From an uncultured Candidatus Udaeobacter sp. (GTDB lineage Bacteria > Verrucomicrobiota > Verrucomicrobiia > Chthoniobacterales > UBA10450), in contig CATPBS010000031.1 in assembly GCA_955652715.1 (NCBI GenBank), positions 1 through 11,651 on the forward strand: a stretch of 11,651 nt of DNA, in the 5' to 3' direction. Every line of letters begins with the position of its first letter. Positions within the stretch are counted from its first letter, which is position 1. The notes beneath the pieces were generated by a model. It was not told where the DNA came from and did not search any database. It saw only the letters and a list, made by a program, of their open reading frames with translations. Made by a program: the position numbers and the translations under genes. This document shows, piece by piece, positions 1-6,272 of the stretch.

Positions 1-94
1 GTCACGCGGCCAGATTCGATCGGAACGACGCAGCACGTTTACTAGTTACATCATGTTGCGCGCGCGTCGCGTGACGAACTCTGGAGTGTACCTC

Positions 95-541
95 ATGAAA
101 TTACCCTATCTGACTCCAATGGCCTACACCGCATTGCTTCTCGGATGCGCGCTTGCCAACGCACAGACTGTACCCAGCACCCCTTCAGATCAGCCGGAAA
201 CGACGCAGAAGACCACTCCAGGGTACGACACTGCTAAGGGGAACGATTTGGACGCTACTTCGAAATCGCCCCAGGTGGATGCAAGTTCAGCTCCGTCGAG
301 CACCGGCCAGGATAAGAGCACCGGAAACGATATGGTGAGCCCGAATGGCACTGCAAAAGAAAGTAGCATGAAGCTAGCAAACGCGGCGCGTCCAGACTTC
401 AACACTCTGGATACGAAAAAGAAAGGCACCTTGACGGCGGCTGACGTCAAAAGCGATCAATGGCTCAGCAAGAACTTCGCCAAATGCGATACGGATCATG
501 ACGGTACGTTAAGCCGGGATGAATACAACAACTGCCATTAG
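95..541 (+). CDS. Secreted EF-hand domain protein
   Basis: A 148-residue exported protein, probably periplasmic and calcium-binding. The start at 95 is chosen because GGAG lies 8 bases upstream and because it gives a clean signal peptide (MKLPYL, a hydrophobic stretch ending GCALANAQ, cleavage expected after ANA); an upstream in-frame ATG at 53 would bury that signal. A long Ser/Thr/Asp/Gln-rich linker of low complexity follows. The C-terminus carries two EF-hand-like loops: a degenerate one (LDTKKKGTLTAADV) and a canonical one (DTDHDGTLSRDE), with Asp at loop positions 1, 3 and 5, Gly at 6 and Glu at 12. The family is known from many proteobacteria as small EF-hand proteins; partner and exact role are unknown. 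Two cysteines flank the canonical loop (AKCDTD and NNCH) and could form a disulfide. It stands alone, with hairpins directly downstream. Confidence 0.85.
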   Translation: MKLPYLTPMAYTALLLGCALANAQTVPSTPSDQPETTQKTTPGYDTAKGNDLDATSKSPQVDASSAPSSTGQDKSTGNDMVSPNGTAKESSMKLANAARPDFNTLDTKKKGTLTAADVKSDQWLSKNFAKCDTDHDGTLSRDEYNNCH

Positions 542-544
542 CCA

Positions 545-623
545 GCCTACTGCTAGCTACTGCTAGCGCTTGCGCCGTAGGCAGGCTTTTGCGAGTGATC
601 GAAACTCGCAAAGGGCTGCCTGC
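545..623 (+). other. Stem-loop and 10-bp tandem repeat after the EF-hand gene
   Basis: Directly after the stop codon the decamer CTACTGCTAG occurs twice in tandem (547-556, 557-566). A perfect 9-bp inverted repeat follows: TTTGCGAGT (588-596) with ACTCGCAAA (604-612), loop of 7. An outer arm, GCAGGC (581-586), pairs with GCCTGC (618-623). A competing 6-bp pairing, GCCTAC (545-550) with GTAGGC (577-582), is also possible. The pairing is read directly from sequence; its role (3' end stabiliser, part of a terminator, or a protein-binding site) is inference. Confidence 0.55.
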
Positions 624-640
624 GTCGCCGCGACGATTTT
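623..640 (+). terminator. Candidate intrinsic terminator of the EF-hand gene
   Basis: A perfect 5-bp stem CGTCG/CGACG (623-627, 631-635) with a 3-base loop is followed by ATTTT. The stem is short and the T-tract weak, but it sits just after the larger 581-623 hairpin, in the right place to end the EF-hand transcript. Confidence 0.4.
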
Positions 641-924
641 CTCATCCCGCGTGCAATCGCGCTCGCCGGGTCTTTACGATGTCCGCATGTTTCCTCGCCG
701 GGGAGGGTAGGGGGGCAGGATCTGAAGTCTGTCTGCCGGAGCTTCCCGACCCGCGATTGTGACGTCTGTGACGGTGAGAGCTACTGCCGATTCTCGCTCC
801 TGCCTACGTGTGCGCGATTCTCTGATAAGCCGCGTCCGCCGTGATATTCACACAGCAACTCAGCAGGGTCCCCGCCATCCGGGCAAACGCCTTAAGATCG
901 AGGTGCTCGTCCTTCAGTCCCGCT

Positions 925-2235
925 GAATTTACCCACCCGGATCAGCATGCCATCGTCACCCTGCAACCCATACATGTATTGGGAAGGCTCGGATGGAGGG
1001 ATCGTCAGGTCAGACGGAGATTTCGCGGATGTGTCCTACAAGTGCGACAGCCGGGGTCTCAATGCGGTTGACACCGCTTTTTGCAAGAGCCTGCTCTCGC
1101 GTGTGCCGCATGAGTTGGCCAACAACATCGACCGGGGGCTTCTCCACTCCGCAGTTCCAGAGCCTTTCGGTAAGTCCGCAACATCCGACGCGCCTGATTC
1201 AGGGCGGCACGCAGGATAACGGCACCTGGCAAATAGGCGGCACGGAGGATGAGGGCAGCGAGGACAACGCCGCCAGCTCCGTTTGGCATCGGATCATCTA
1301 CGGTGATGGCGGGCAGTCCGGTTTCAGCTCGACGAATGACGCGCTTCGCTTCAACACCTTTACCGGTCAGGCGAACGACGCAAACTTCCGCAATGGCGAC
1401 CCGACGAAGTGGGTGATCATCTCGGCGCCGATTGTTAATAGTCCGGAAGGAGCCTTCTTCTATCCGCCTGTTATTGCTGATCCGCACCCGGCCAACGGGG
1501 GCACGATCTTCGAGGGGTCATTCAGTGTGTGGCGCACCCAGGATTGAGGCGGGGACCGAGCCTATCTCGAGGCGAATTGCCCTGAGTTCACGACCTTCGC
1601 CGGTCAAGCGGATTGCGGTGATTTCGTCACCATTGGTCCTGCGGGAGCGACCGATCTCACGGCCCCCGGTATTTATGGGAATACCCGCCCCGGCACGGCA
1701 GTGGCCTGGATCCAGCGCACGCCTAGCAACACCGGCACCGTCTGGGTTGCGACGGGCGCCGGCCGTGTATTTGTCTCCGATAATGCGAACGCCGCGGCCG
1801 GTTCCGTCGTATGGAACCGAGTCGATCCAGTGATAAACGATCCCGGCCGGTTTATTAGCTCGATTGCGATCGATCCGAAGAAGGCCACATTATGCGTGGA
1901 TCTCCTACTCGGGTTACAACGTCAACACGCCGGCCACACCGGGACACGTGTTTGCGGTGACCTGGACTGGGGCGGGACCGGCGACATGGGTCGATCTCAG
2001 CTTCAACCTGTCTGACTTCCCGATCACCGGTCTCGTGCGCGACGATGTAACGGGCGACCTTTACGCGTCCTCCGATTTCGGCGTGATGAAGCTGCCATTT
2101 GGCAAGACGACTTGGGCGGTAGCCGACTCCGGTCTGCCGAACGTCGAAGTGGCGGGCCTCACGATCGTGCCGAGTCGGCGTGTGCTCTACGCCGCCACTC
2201 ACGGACGTAGCGCCTGGTCTTTGGCGCTGCCGTAG
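925..2235 (+). pseudogene. Broken sortilin/VPS10-like beta-propeller protein gene
   Basis: Remnant of a large secreted or surface beta-propeller (BNR/sortilin VPS10-type) protein, readable only by switching frame. Family-like motifs occur in order: HPDQHAI, SDGGIVRSDG, GGTQDNGTWQ, GDGGQSGFSS, a C-terminal NTGTVWVATGAGRVFVSD blade and a final ATHGRSAW. The reading goes frame 1 to frame 2 near 958, then frame 3 after a G5 run at 1134-1138. A TGA at 1545-1547 follows, where TQD-stop-GGDR strongly suggests an original Trp, and the frame shifts again near 1887, after which an intact frame runs to TAG at 2233. The N-terminal half expected for this family is absent upstream of HPDQHAI. Three frameshifts plus a nonsense codon point to real decay, although the G-run lesion could be a sequencing error. 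An intact terminator follows at 2248. Confidence 0.8.
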
Positions 2236-2247
2236 GGTTGGTTTGTG

Positions 2248-2284
2248 TTCGGCGGGGTGGCGAAAATCCACTCCGCCGAATTTT
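2248..2284 (+). terminator. Strong intrinsic terminator of the VPS10-like gene
   Basis: TTCGGCGG (2248-2255) pairs perfectly with CCGCCGAA (2273-2280); a G-T wobble and GTGG/CCAC (2257-2260, 2268-2271) extend the stem to 13 pairs around a 7-base loop, and TTTT follows at 2281-2284. It lies 12 bases after the pseudogene stop. No T-tract exists on the minus strand, so it acts in the plus direction only. Confidence 0.85.
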
Positions 2285-2291
2285 GAGCGCG

Positions 2292-2718
2292 ATGGAGCTG
2301 ATCGCCAAGCGGGCGCTGATCGCGGGATACATCTTCCTGGCTCTACTCGGCTGCGTTCGAGTGATTGGCAGTGCACCGGCAGGTTTTGTCGAGGGACATT
2401 TGAAGATTGTTTCGCTGCAGGAGGTTGAGCTGGGCGCTGCCGATGAAAAATCGCCGGCGGTGGCCCCCAAAACCTATGCCTGCCCCTACCTATGCCGAAT
2501 ATCCGCTGATCATTTTGAGCAAGGACGGGAAGAAAGAAATCGCCACGGTGACGGCGGATGACCAGGGACACTATCGCGTCGCGTTGCCGCCGGGTGACTA
2601 TGTCCTCGACGCAAAAGGGCGCGCGCCGGGGCGTGTCCGCGCGAAACCGAGACCGTTCACCGTTGTCTCAAATCAGACGGTCTGCGTCGATATGGATATC
2701 GACACGGGTATTCGCTAA
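2292..2718 (+). pseudogene. Frameshifted carboxypeptidase-regulatory-like lipoprotein
   Basis: A small exported protein with a beta-sandwich of the carboxypeptidase-regulatory-like type. From ATG 2292 the N-terminus has a basic start (MELIAKRA), a hydrophobic helix and a lipobox-like LLGC ending at Cys21, so a lipoprotein is likely; GHLKIVSLQEVE follows. The frame then has to change near 2464-2472, a CCCCCAAAA run, to continue as PKPMPAPTYAEYPLIIL, then ADDQGHYRVALPPGDYVL (the typical core of this fold) and a final CVDMDIDTGIR. Removing one base from the run gives one continuous frame of about 141 residues. The single lesion in a homopolymer may be a true mutation or a sequencing error. No convincing Shine-Dalgarno precedes the ATG, which begins only 8 bases after the upstream terminator's T-tract. 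Confidence 0.65.
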
Positions 2719-2860
2719 GGCACAAGACCAATCACGCCGGCATGAACCCGCGGAAACCTGCGGCGGTGATCGACCTAAGTCCCGGTCAGCCGGGTCGGGA
2801 AGGCCGTCATCACGCTCGATAGGCAGAAATTACTGAGTTTGGTTGGCGCGCGTGATTTAA

Positions 2861-2884
2861 ATGGTAGCGGGGGCCCGCTACATT
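2861..2884. terminator. Strong inverted repeat, possible terminator
   Basis: GTAGCGGG (2864-2871) and CCCGCTAC (2874-2881) are perfect inverted repeats separated by two bases; AT pairs outside a bulged G at 2863 lengthen the stem. ATTAATTT follows, so it is only loosely terminator-like. It sits between the plus-strand lipoprotein-like gene and the end of the minus-strand cluster. Confidence 0.35.
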
Positions 2885-2942
2885 AATTTCCGCAGGCGGC
2901 GGGCGCTCCCGCGCGCAGCGTAGGGGGGCTAGGAAAGCCGCA

Positions 2943-2958
2943 AATCCGTCGGCGGATT
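2943..2958 (-). terminator. Hairpin overlapping the stop of the minus-strand cluster
   Basis: AATCCG/CGGATT with a 4-base loop overlaps the TAA stop (2957-2959) of the proline-rich membrane protein gene. On the minus strand only TTT follows, so it is a weak terminator candidate. Confidence 0.3.
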
Positions 2959-3421
2959 AGGTGTGGCCGGACAACCTGGTTACGAAAACATCGGGTCGTC
3001 CATCTGCCGCGCCGCGAGCTAGATGACGGCTGCCCGCATTCTTTATGCCTACTCCCTGGCCGCGTCGGTCACGCGCACGTTGCAGCAGCAGTTCCGTCAT
3101 CGCCTCGCGGGCCTCGGTTTCGGTGGTCTCGGCCGGGAACTCGAACACTTCCGTCGCATCGAACGGGTTTCTCACTTGCACAGGCGATCCCTGCGGCTCC
3201 GCAGGCGCTGCTGGCGGGGGAACGACCGGGGCTGGGCTTGTGACAGCGAGCGCGGGCGGGTTCCGATCTGCCGCGCGCCACACGATCGCCGCCGTGATAC
3301 CCAACACTGCCGCAGCGAGCGTCAGGCCAACGACGAAATCGTTTCGCGCCGCCCGCCTGCACACGAAGCTTTGGAAGCCGGGACTCACGCGTTCGCGCAT
3401 CCGTGACGCACGTAAACGCAT
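2957..3421 (-). CDS. Single-pass membrane protein with proline-rich linker, unknown function
   Basis: A 154-residue protein I cannot assign to a named family. It has a basic N-terminus (residues 1-27, Arg-rich), one membrane helix at about 29-48 (FVVGLTLAAAVLGITAAIVW), a Pro/Ala-rich linker at about 54-80, and a patch that looks conserved (VQVRNPFDATEVFEFP, then TETEAREAMTELLLQRARDR, a likely amphipathic helix) at 82-119. Predicted topology is a cytoplasmic N-terminus with the rest in the periplasm. The start at 3421 (ATG) is the first plausible one before the helix; another ATG lies at 3400, and neither has a clear Shine-Dalgarno. The frame stays open further upstream to about 3763, but that extension reads as a shadow of the small membrane gene encoded there. 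It is last in the minus-strand cluster, 125 bases after that gene. Confidence 0.6.
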   Translation of the reverse strand: MRLRASRMRERVSPGFQSFVCRRAARNDFVVGLTLAAAVLGITAAIVWRAADRNPPALAVTSPAPVVPPPAAPAEPQGSPVQVRNPFDATEVFEFPAETTETEAREAMTELLLQRARDRRGQGVGIKNAGSRHLARGAADGRPDVFVTRLSGHT

Positions 3422-3546
3422 TGAGGGCACGTGCGAAGTAAGAGGACTCGAGCCTGAAATCGTTGCTGATGCGCAAACGCGCGGCACGCTGACAAGCCAG
3501 CCATCGCACAACAGCGAGCGGCAGTGTCGCCCAATTCGCTCTGCCC

Positions 3547-3720
3547 CTAAAGGCGCGGACCCCGTCTGCCACGGTACCCGTAGAGCAAATAAGCAACCAC
3601 AATGATGGCGACGATCAGGCCAATGGGACCAATTCCCCAGCCTGCCCCCATGCCCCAATACAGACCTCCACCGCCGCCAAACAGCAACAACAGCACAATC
3701 AAAATAATCAGCATGTCCAT
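3547..3720 (-). CDS. Small glycine-rich membrane protein (57 aa)
   Basis: A 57-residue protein starting MDMLIILIVLLLLFGGGGG, followed by a Gly/Trp-rich segment (YWGMGAGWGIGPIG), a second hydrophobic stretch (LIVAIIVVAYLLYGY) and a basic tail (RGRRGPRL). Two short membrane segments or a hairpin are expected. The start is well supported: AGGAGG lies 6 bases upstream of ATG 3720, one of the best ribosome-binding sites in the window. It resembles the tiny Gly-rich inner-membrane proteins of the DUF3309 kind, but I cannot confirm the family. It lies 58 bases after the diguanylate cyclase stop and 125 bases before the proline-rich membrane protein, all on the same strand. Confidence 0.75.
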   Translation of the reverse strand: MDMLIILIVLLLLFGGGGGLYWGMGAGWGIGPIGLIVAIIVVAYLLYGYRGRRGPRL

Positions 3721-3778
3721 GCTCCACCTCCTCGAAATGCCGCCTCGATGATATCCACGCCACGAACCATCAGGCCGG

Positions 3779-4375
3779 CTAGGCAGTGCGCCTGCCGGAG
3801 TCTCGGGACGCCTTTTCGTGATACATGGCCGCGTCGGCCTGTTCGAGCAATTCGTTGCCGTCTTGCCCGTCGGCGCGGTAGATCGCGGTGCCTATGCTCG
3901 CAGTGATTGAAATCATTCGCTTTTCGAGTGCGTACGGAACAAACAGCCGCGTTCGGATTTTCTTAGTGACAGCATCCACGGCTGCGGCAGCACCGATCTC
4001 CGGAAGCATGATCACGAACTCGTCGCCGCCGTAGCGGCACGCGGTATCACAGCGGCGGACACAGGCCACCAAACGCGCGGCTACCTGCCGCAGCAGCTGG
4101 TCCCCGGCGGTGTGTCCAAACTGATCGTTAACGCACTTGAATCCGTCCAAATCAATCAGAAGCAACGCTACGTGGTGGTGGTACCGCGCAGCCCGTTCCA
4201 GCGACTGCCTTAGCCGATCCCACAACAGCGCGCGATTGGGCAGTCCGGTCAGCGGATCGTGGTATGCAAAGTGGCGGGTCTGCGCGAGTTCTTGCGTCAG
4301 GCGCAGGACCCTCGTCGCGAGCCGGACGTTAGTTCGGCGCAGACTGGCGACCGTTTCGTTCGATCTGCTTGTCAC
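3779..4375 (-). CDS. Diguanylate cyclase (GGDEF domain)
   Basis: Makes the second messenger c-di-GMP from two GTP in the cytoplasm. With the GTG start at 4375 the protein has 198 residues. Residues 7-38 form a likely coiled coil (ETVASLRRTNVRLATRVLRL). The GGDEF domain follows: DPLTGLPNR at 40-48, the metal-binding Asp in IDLDGFKCVND around 75-84, the signature GGDEF at 116-120 and the inhibitory-site RxxD (RRCD) at 107-110, five residues before it. Active site and feedback site therefore look intact. There is no sensory or membrane domain, so activity may depend on coiled-coil dimerisation or a partner. The frame also allows a GTG at 4456, but the 27 extra residues lack a Shine-Dalgarno and overlap another ORF; the 4375 GTG overlaps that ORF's stop in TAGTG, favouring coupled translation. 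Confidence 0.9.
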   Translation of the reverse strand: MTSRSNETVASLRRTNVRLATRVLRLTQELAQTRHFAYHDPLTGLPNRALLWDRLRQSLERAARYHHHVALLLIDLDGFKCVNDQFGHTAGDQLLRQVAARLVACVRRCDTACRYGGDEFVIMLPEIGAAAAVDAVTKKIRTRLFVPYALEKRMISITASIGTAIYRADGQDGNELLEQADAAMYHEKASRDSGRRTA

Positions 4376-4497
4376 TACACAGCGTCTCGCAGCTTGAGGT
4401 TGACGACATACTTCAGCAAGCGGAGGCGAATCGGGCGATGGAGGAAATCCGCACACATAGATACCCGGTTCTCACGTCGTATATCTACGAAATTCAT
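4375..4497 (-). CDS. 40-residue ORF translationally coupled to the diguanylate cyclase
   Basis: From ATG 4497 the ORF reads MNFVDIRRENRVSMCADFLH and continues for 20 more residues to KLRDAV, with its TAG stop at 4375-4377. AGGGG lies about 7 bases upstream of the ATG, a good ribosome-binding site. The stop overlaps the GTG start of the GGDEF gene by one base (TAGTG). The peptide is basic with a possible amphipathic helix (RPIRLRLLKYVVNLKL); the RRENRV stretch faintly recalls PilZ-domain N-termini, but that is not enough to name it. It could be a regulatory leader peptide, a partner of the cyclase, or the remnant of a longer upstream domain. Confidence 0.4.
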   Translation of the reverse strand: MNFVDIRRENRVSMCADFLHRPIRLRLLKYVVNLKLRDAV

Positions 4498-5110
4498 ATG
4501 CACCCCTATCTTCCTTAGCTTCTGTGCGCCAGCGAACATAGGGTCGCGCGGCGGGTTTTACCTAATATAGATGGCGCTCGCAAGCCACTGAATTATCGAT
4601 GAGCCCGTCTGCGCACAGCGGCTTTCGTGCAAATCGCGTGCAGCAGCGCGGCGAAAACCGGCGCGGATCAGCGGCGGCAATTATTGCCGGTCTGGAATAA
4701 TTCGGCGGCGCGCCTGAGGCTCGCGCCCCTACCCAAAGCGCGAGAGCGCGTCTGTGACACTCTGTAGGCTCTACCCCAAAGTTAGCAGCGACGCATCAAT
4801 CAGCGCGAACGGGTCGGAGCTTTTGTGAGGAAAGAGCGACCGGGGACTCGGCATCCTACAGGCCCCGACCGCAAGGAGAGCAGCGCCAGGAAGCGCGCGC
4901 CGCTCTACCATCAACTCTAATGTCCTCCGATCGACTCTAGCGTCACTGTAGCAGCCATTCTGCCCGCTACCGCACAAAGGAATCCCTCCAGTCGCAGCTC
5001 GTACGGCGGCGCATTTATGCGCTTCCGCCGCTGGTTAGGCCGCAACCAGTATCCTTGGCGCTCTCGGGCTGTGTGGACGACCGCGCCGCCGCGTCCTTAC
5101 GATCTCGCGT
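4498..5110. other. Gene-poor stretch with several hairpins
   Basis: No recognisable coding region; a 68-codon minus frame (4771-4977) has no support. Structures seen: CGGCAA/TTGCCG (4675-4689), overlapping AATTATT/AATAATT (4679-4685, 4696-4702); CGGCGG/CCGCCG (5004-5009, 5025-5030) enclosing CGCA/TGCG; and CTGGTT/AACCAG (5031-5036, 5044-5049) directly abutting it. GTTAGGC at 5034-5040 matches an integron core site by sequence, but no partner site is found. Confidence 0.4.
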
Positions 5111-5323
5111 ATGGCTCAATGGCGTTGCAGGCTTTGCGGGTTCGAGCGCTATCACCGCGTCGCAGTCTTGCGCTCGAACGGCAAACGCTATGAGACGAGC
5201 TTTTTCGCATGCAGCGGTTGCAGCGTCATGTTTCTGAACGACAGCACTTTTAACGGGCTGCACGTCGTCGTGGCGGACGTTGAAGCCGCTCCGGTCGTGA
5301 CGCCGATTGGGCGTCGGAGGTAG
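5111..5323 (+). CDS. Small C4 zinc-ribbon protein
   Basis: A 70-residue protein with two CxxC knuckles: Cys6/Cys9 (WRCRLCGFERYHRV) and Cys34/Cys37 (FFACSGCSVMFLN), spaced as in a zinc ribbon that binds one zinc through four cysteines. The N-terminal half looks strongly protein-like and recalls uncharacterised small proteins of gammaproteobacteria and Burkholderiales. The last 20 residues (VVVADVEAAPVVTPIGRRR) look unstructured. ATG 5111 lies five codons before the first cysteine and no better start exists, though no clear Shine-Dalgarno is present. It converges with the serine protease gene, 145 bases apart. Nucleic-acid binding is the usual role for such ribbons, but nothing here proves it. 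Confidence 0.65.
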   Translation: MAQWRCRLCGFERYHRVAVLRSNGKRYETSFFACSGCSVMFLNDSTFNGLHVVVADVEAAPVVTPIGRRR

Positions 5324-5468
5324 GATTAGCTGCTGTGAATTACGCTCACTATCGTGAACCAATGAACGAAGGGCGCGCGTATGCCGCGCGTGCGGGCGAC
5401 GACGTTTTCTTCCCCTTGCGGCTTTTCTGTGGCGGCACGAGCTTCGCCACCGCCCTCGCGCGTTGACC

Positions 5469-6272
5469 TTAGTCCAGGTGGCGTCTCTCGCGCAGAATTC
5501 CTTCGTCAATGAGCATCCGAGCGAGCGGACGAATTGTCGGCGCGCGGACGTGCCGCGTCTCTTTGAACCAACTTGATTGAATCGCGACAGGCTGGCAGGC
5601 GCCGCTGCCATAGCTGACCGCGTATACTGCACCGCCGCTCGTGCCCATGATCGAGTCTTCACCTCGAATCGTGCCCCACACCGTCTCGACCGCGGGCTCT
5701 TCCTCAAAGTCATCCGGCCGCTGCGTCAATCGATCGATTAGGAATAATCGCATCAGCGCGGTTCCGCGACTGATGTCTGTGGTCGTGTCGACCTGCGCCA
5801 CTGCCACGAGCCAGTACAGTACATATGGGGCATCCAGCGGCGGCACGGGATGATTCCAGATGGACTCGTCCAACGATCGTTTTTCGGCCGCTTGAAGATT
5901 CCGCTTTGAGAAAGGATCAACAAACAGCACGCCGTAGTCCATGCCGTCGCGTTGAATGTACCAAGGCCGCATATGTTCCCAGGAGAAAGTAAACGGCGCG
6001 CGCATGGCTGTGCCGACGGTGTCTTCGATGTACTGGCGCGTGAAGCGGTAGCCACGTGCCAGTAGTTCCACGATATTTCGCACACAATGTCCCGCCGTAA
6101 CGATGAGCCATTGGCCCTCGACGGACATCAGAAACGCGCTTAGATACGCCGCTTTGCGATCCTGGCCGCGACTGTCGACCAGCTCTAGGTAGATCAAGGC
6201 AAAGCTTCGGTGAAGCTCTGCGATCAGCTCGCGCCGACCCTCCTCGATCTCTTGGGCGTTTGGTCCCTGCAT
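5469..6272 (-). CDS. Trypsin-like serine protease without signal peptide
   Basis: A 267-residue protein of the chymotrypsin fold. The catalytic triad is visible: His62 in VTAGHC, Asp112 in DGMDYGVLFVD and Ser212 in IMGTSGGAVYA (the GxSGG oxyanion loop). Around these lie the expected beta-strands (AYLSAFLMSVEGQWLIV before the His; VWGTIRGEDS before the Ser). The N-terminus (MQGPNAQEIEEGRRELIAEL) is a charged helix, not a signal peptide, and there is no membrane segment or PDZ domain, so a cytoplasmic enzyme is predicted, unlike DegP/HtrA. ATG 6272 is taken as the start; no strong Shine-Dalgarno is seen. Substrate and regulation are unknown. It is not in an operon: the next gene downstream is convergent and upstream DNA is gene-poor. 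Confidence 0.8.
   Translation of the reverse strand: MQGPNAQEIEEGRRELIAELHRSFALIYLELVDSRGQDRKAAYLSAFLMSVEGQWLIVTAGHCVRNIVELLARGYRFTRQYIEDTVGTAMRAPFTFSWEHMRPWYIQRDGMDYGVLFVDPFSKRNLQAAEKRSLDESIWNHPVPPLDAPYVLYWLVAVAQVDTTTDISRGTALMRLFLIDRLTQRPDDFEEEPAVETVWGTIRGEDSIMGTSGGAVYAVSYGSGACQPVAIQSSWFKETRHVRAPTIRPLARMLIDEGILRERRHLD

Larger units (their letters stand above)
542..924. other. Gene-free stretch downstream of the EF-hand gene
   Basis: Apart from the hairpins at 545-640 I see no gene, RNA or repeat here. Short open frames over 841-1071 only partly overlap the start of the VPS10-like pseudogene. The missing 5' part of that pseudogene is not recognisable in this stretch in any frame. Confidence 0.5.

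Noticed and set aside
1855..2571. 238-codon minus frame across the VPS10-like and lipoprotein-like remnants.
   Set aside because: Arg/Pro/Gln-rich shadow crossing a strong plus-strand terminator; plus-strand motifs are clear.
3423..3763. N-terminal extension of the proline-rich membrane protein frame.
   Set aside because: It overlaps the 57-residue gene with an AGGAGG site in another frame, and its own residues (RRHFEEVEHGHADYFDCAVV...) look like a shadow.
4771..4977. 68-codon minus frame MCGSGQNGCYSDARVDRR...
   Set aside because: No ribosome-binding site, no family resemblance and no neighbours on that strand that would support it.
5034..5040. GTTAGGC resembling an integron attC core site; GCCTAAC also at 6815-6821.
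   Set aside because: No partner core site (RYYYAAC or its counterpart) lies at attC distance from either, and no integrase or cassette series is present. A 7-mer match is expected by chance.
5374..5390. CGCGCG-TATGC-CGCGCG inverted repeat between convergent genes.
   Set aside because: Simple alternating CG is easily found in GC-rich DNA, and no T-tract follows closely on either strand.
5015..5713. 232-codon minus frame overlapping the zinc-ribbon gene and the protease 3' end.
   Set aside because: Arg/Ser/Ala-rich with no motif, and it conflicts with two better supported genes.
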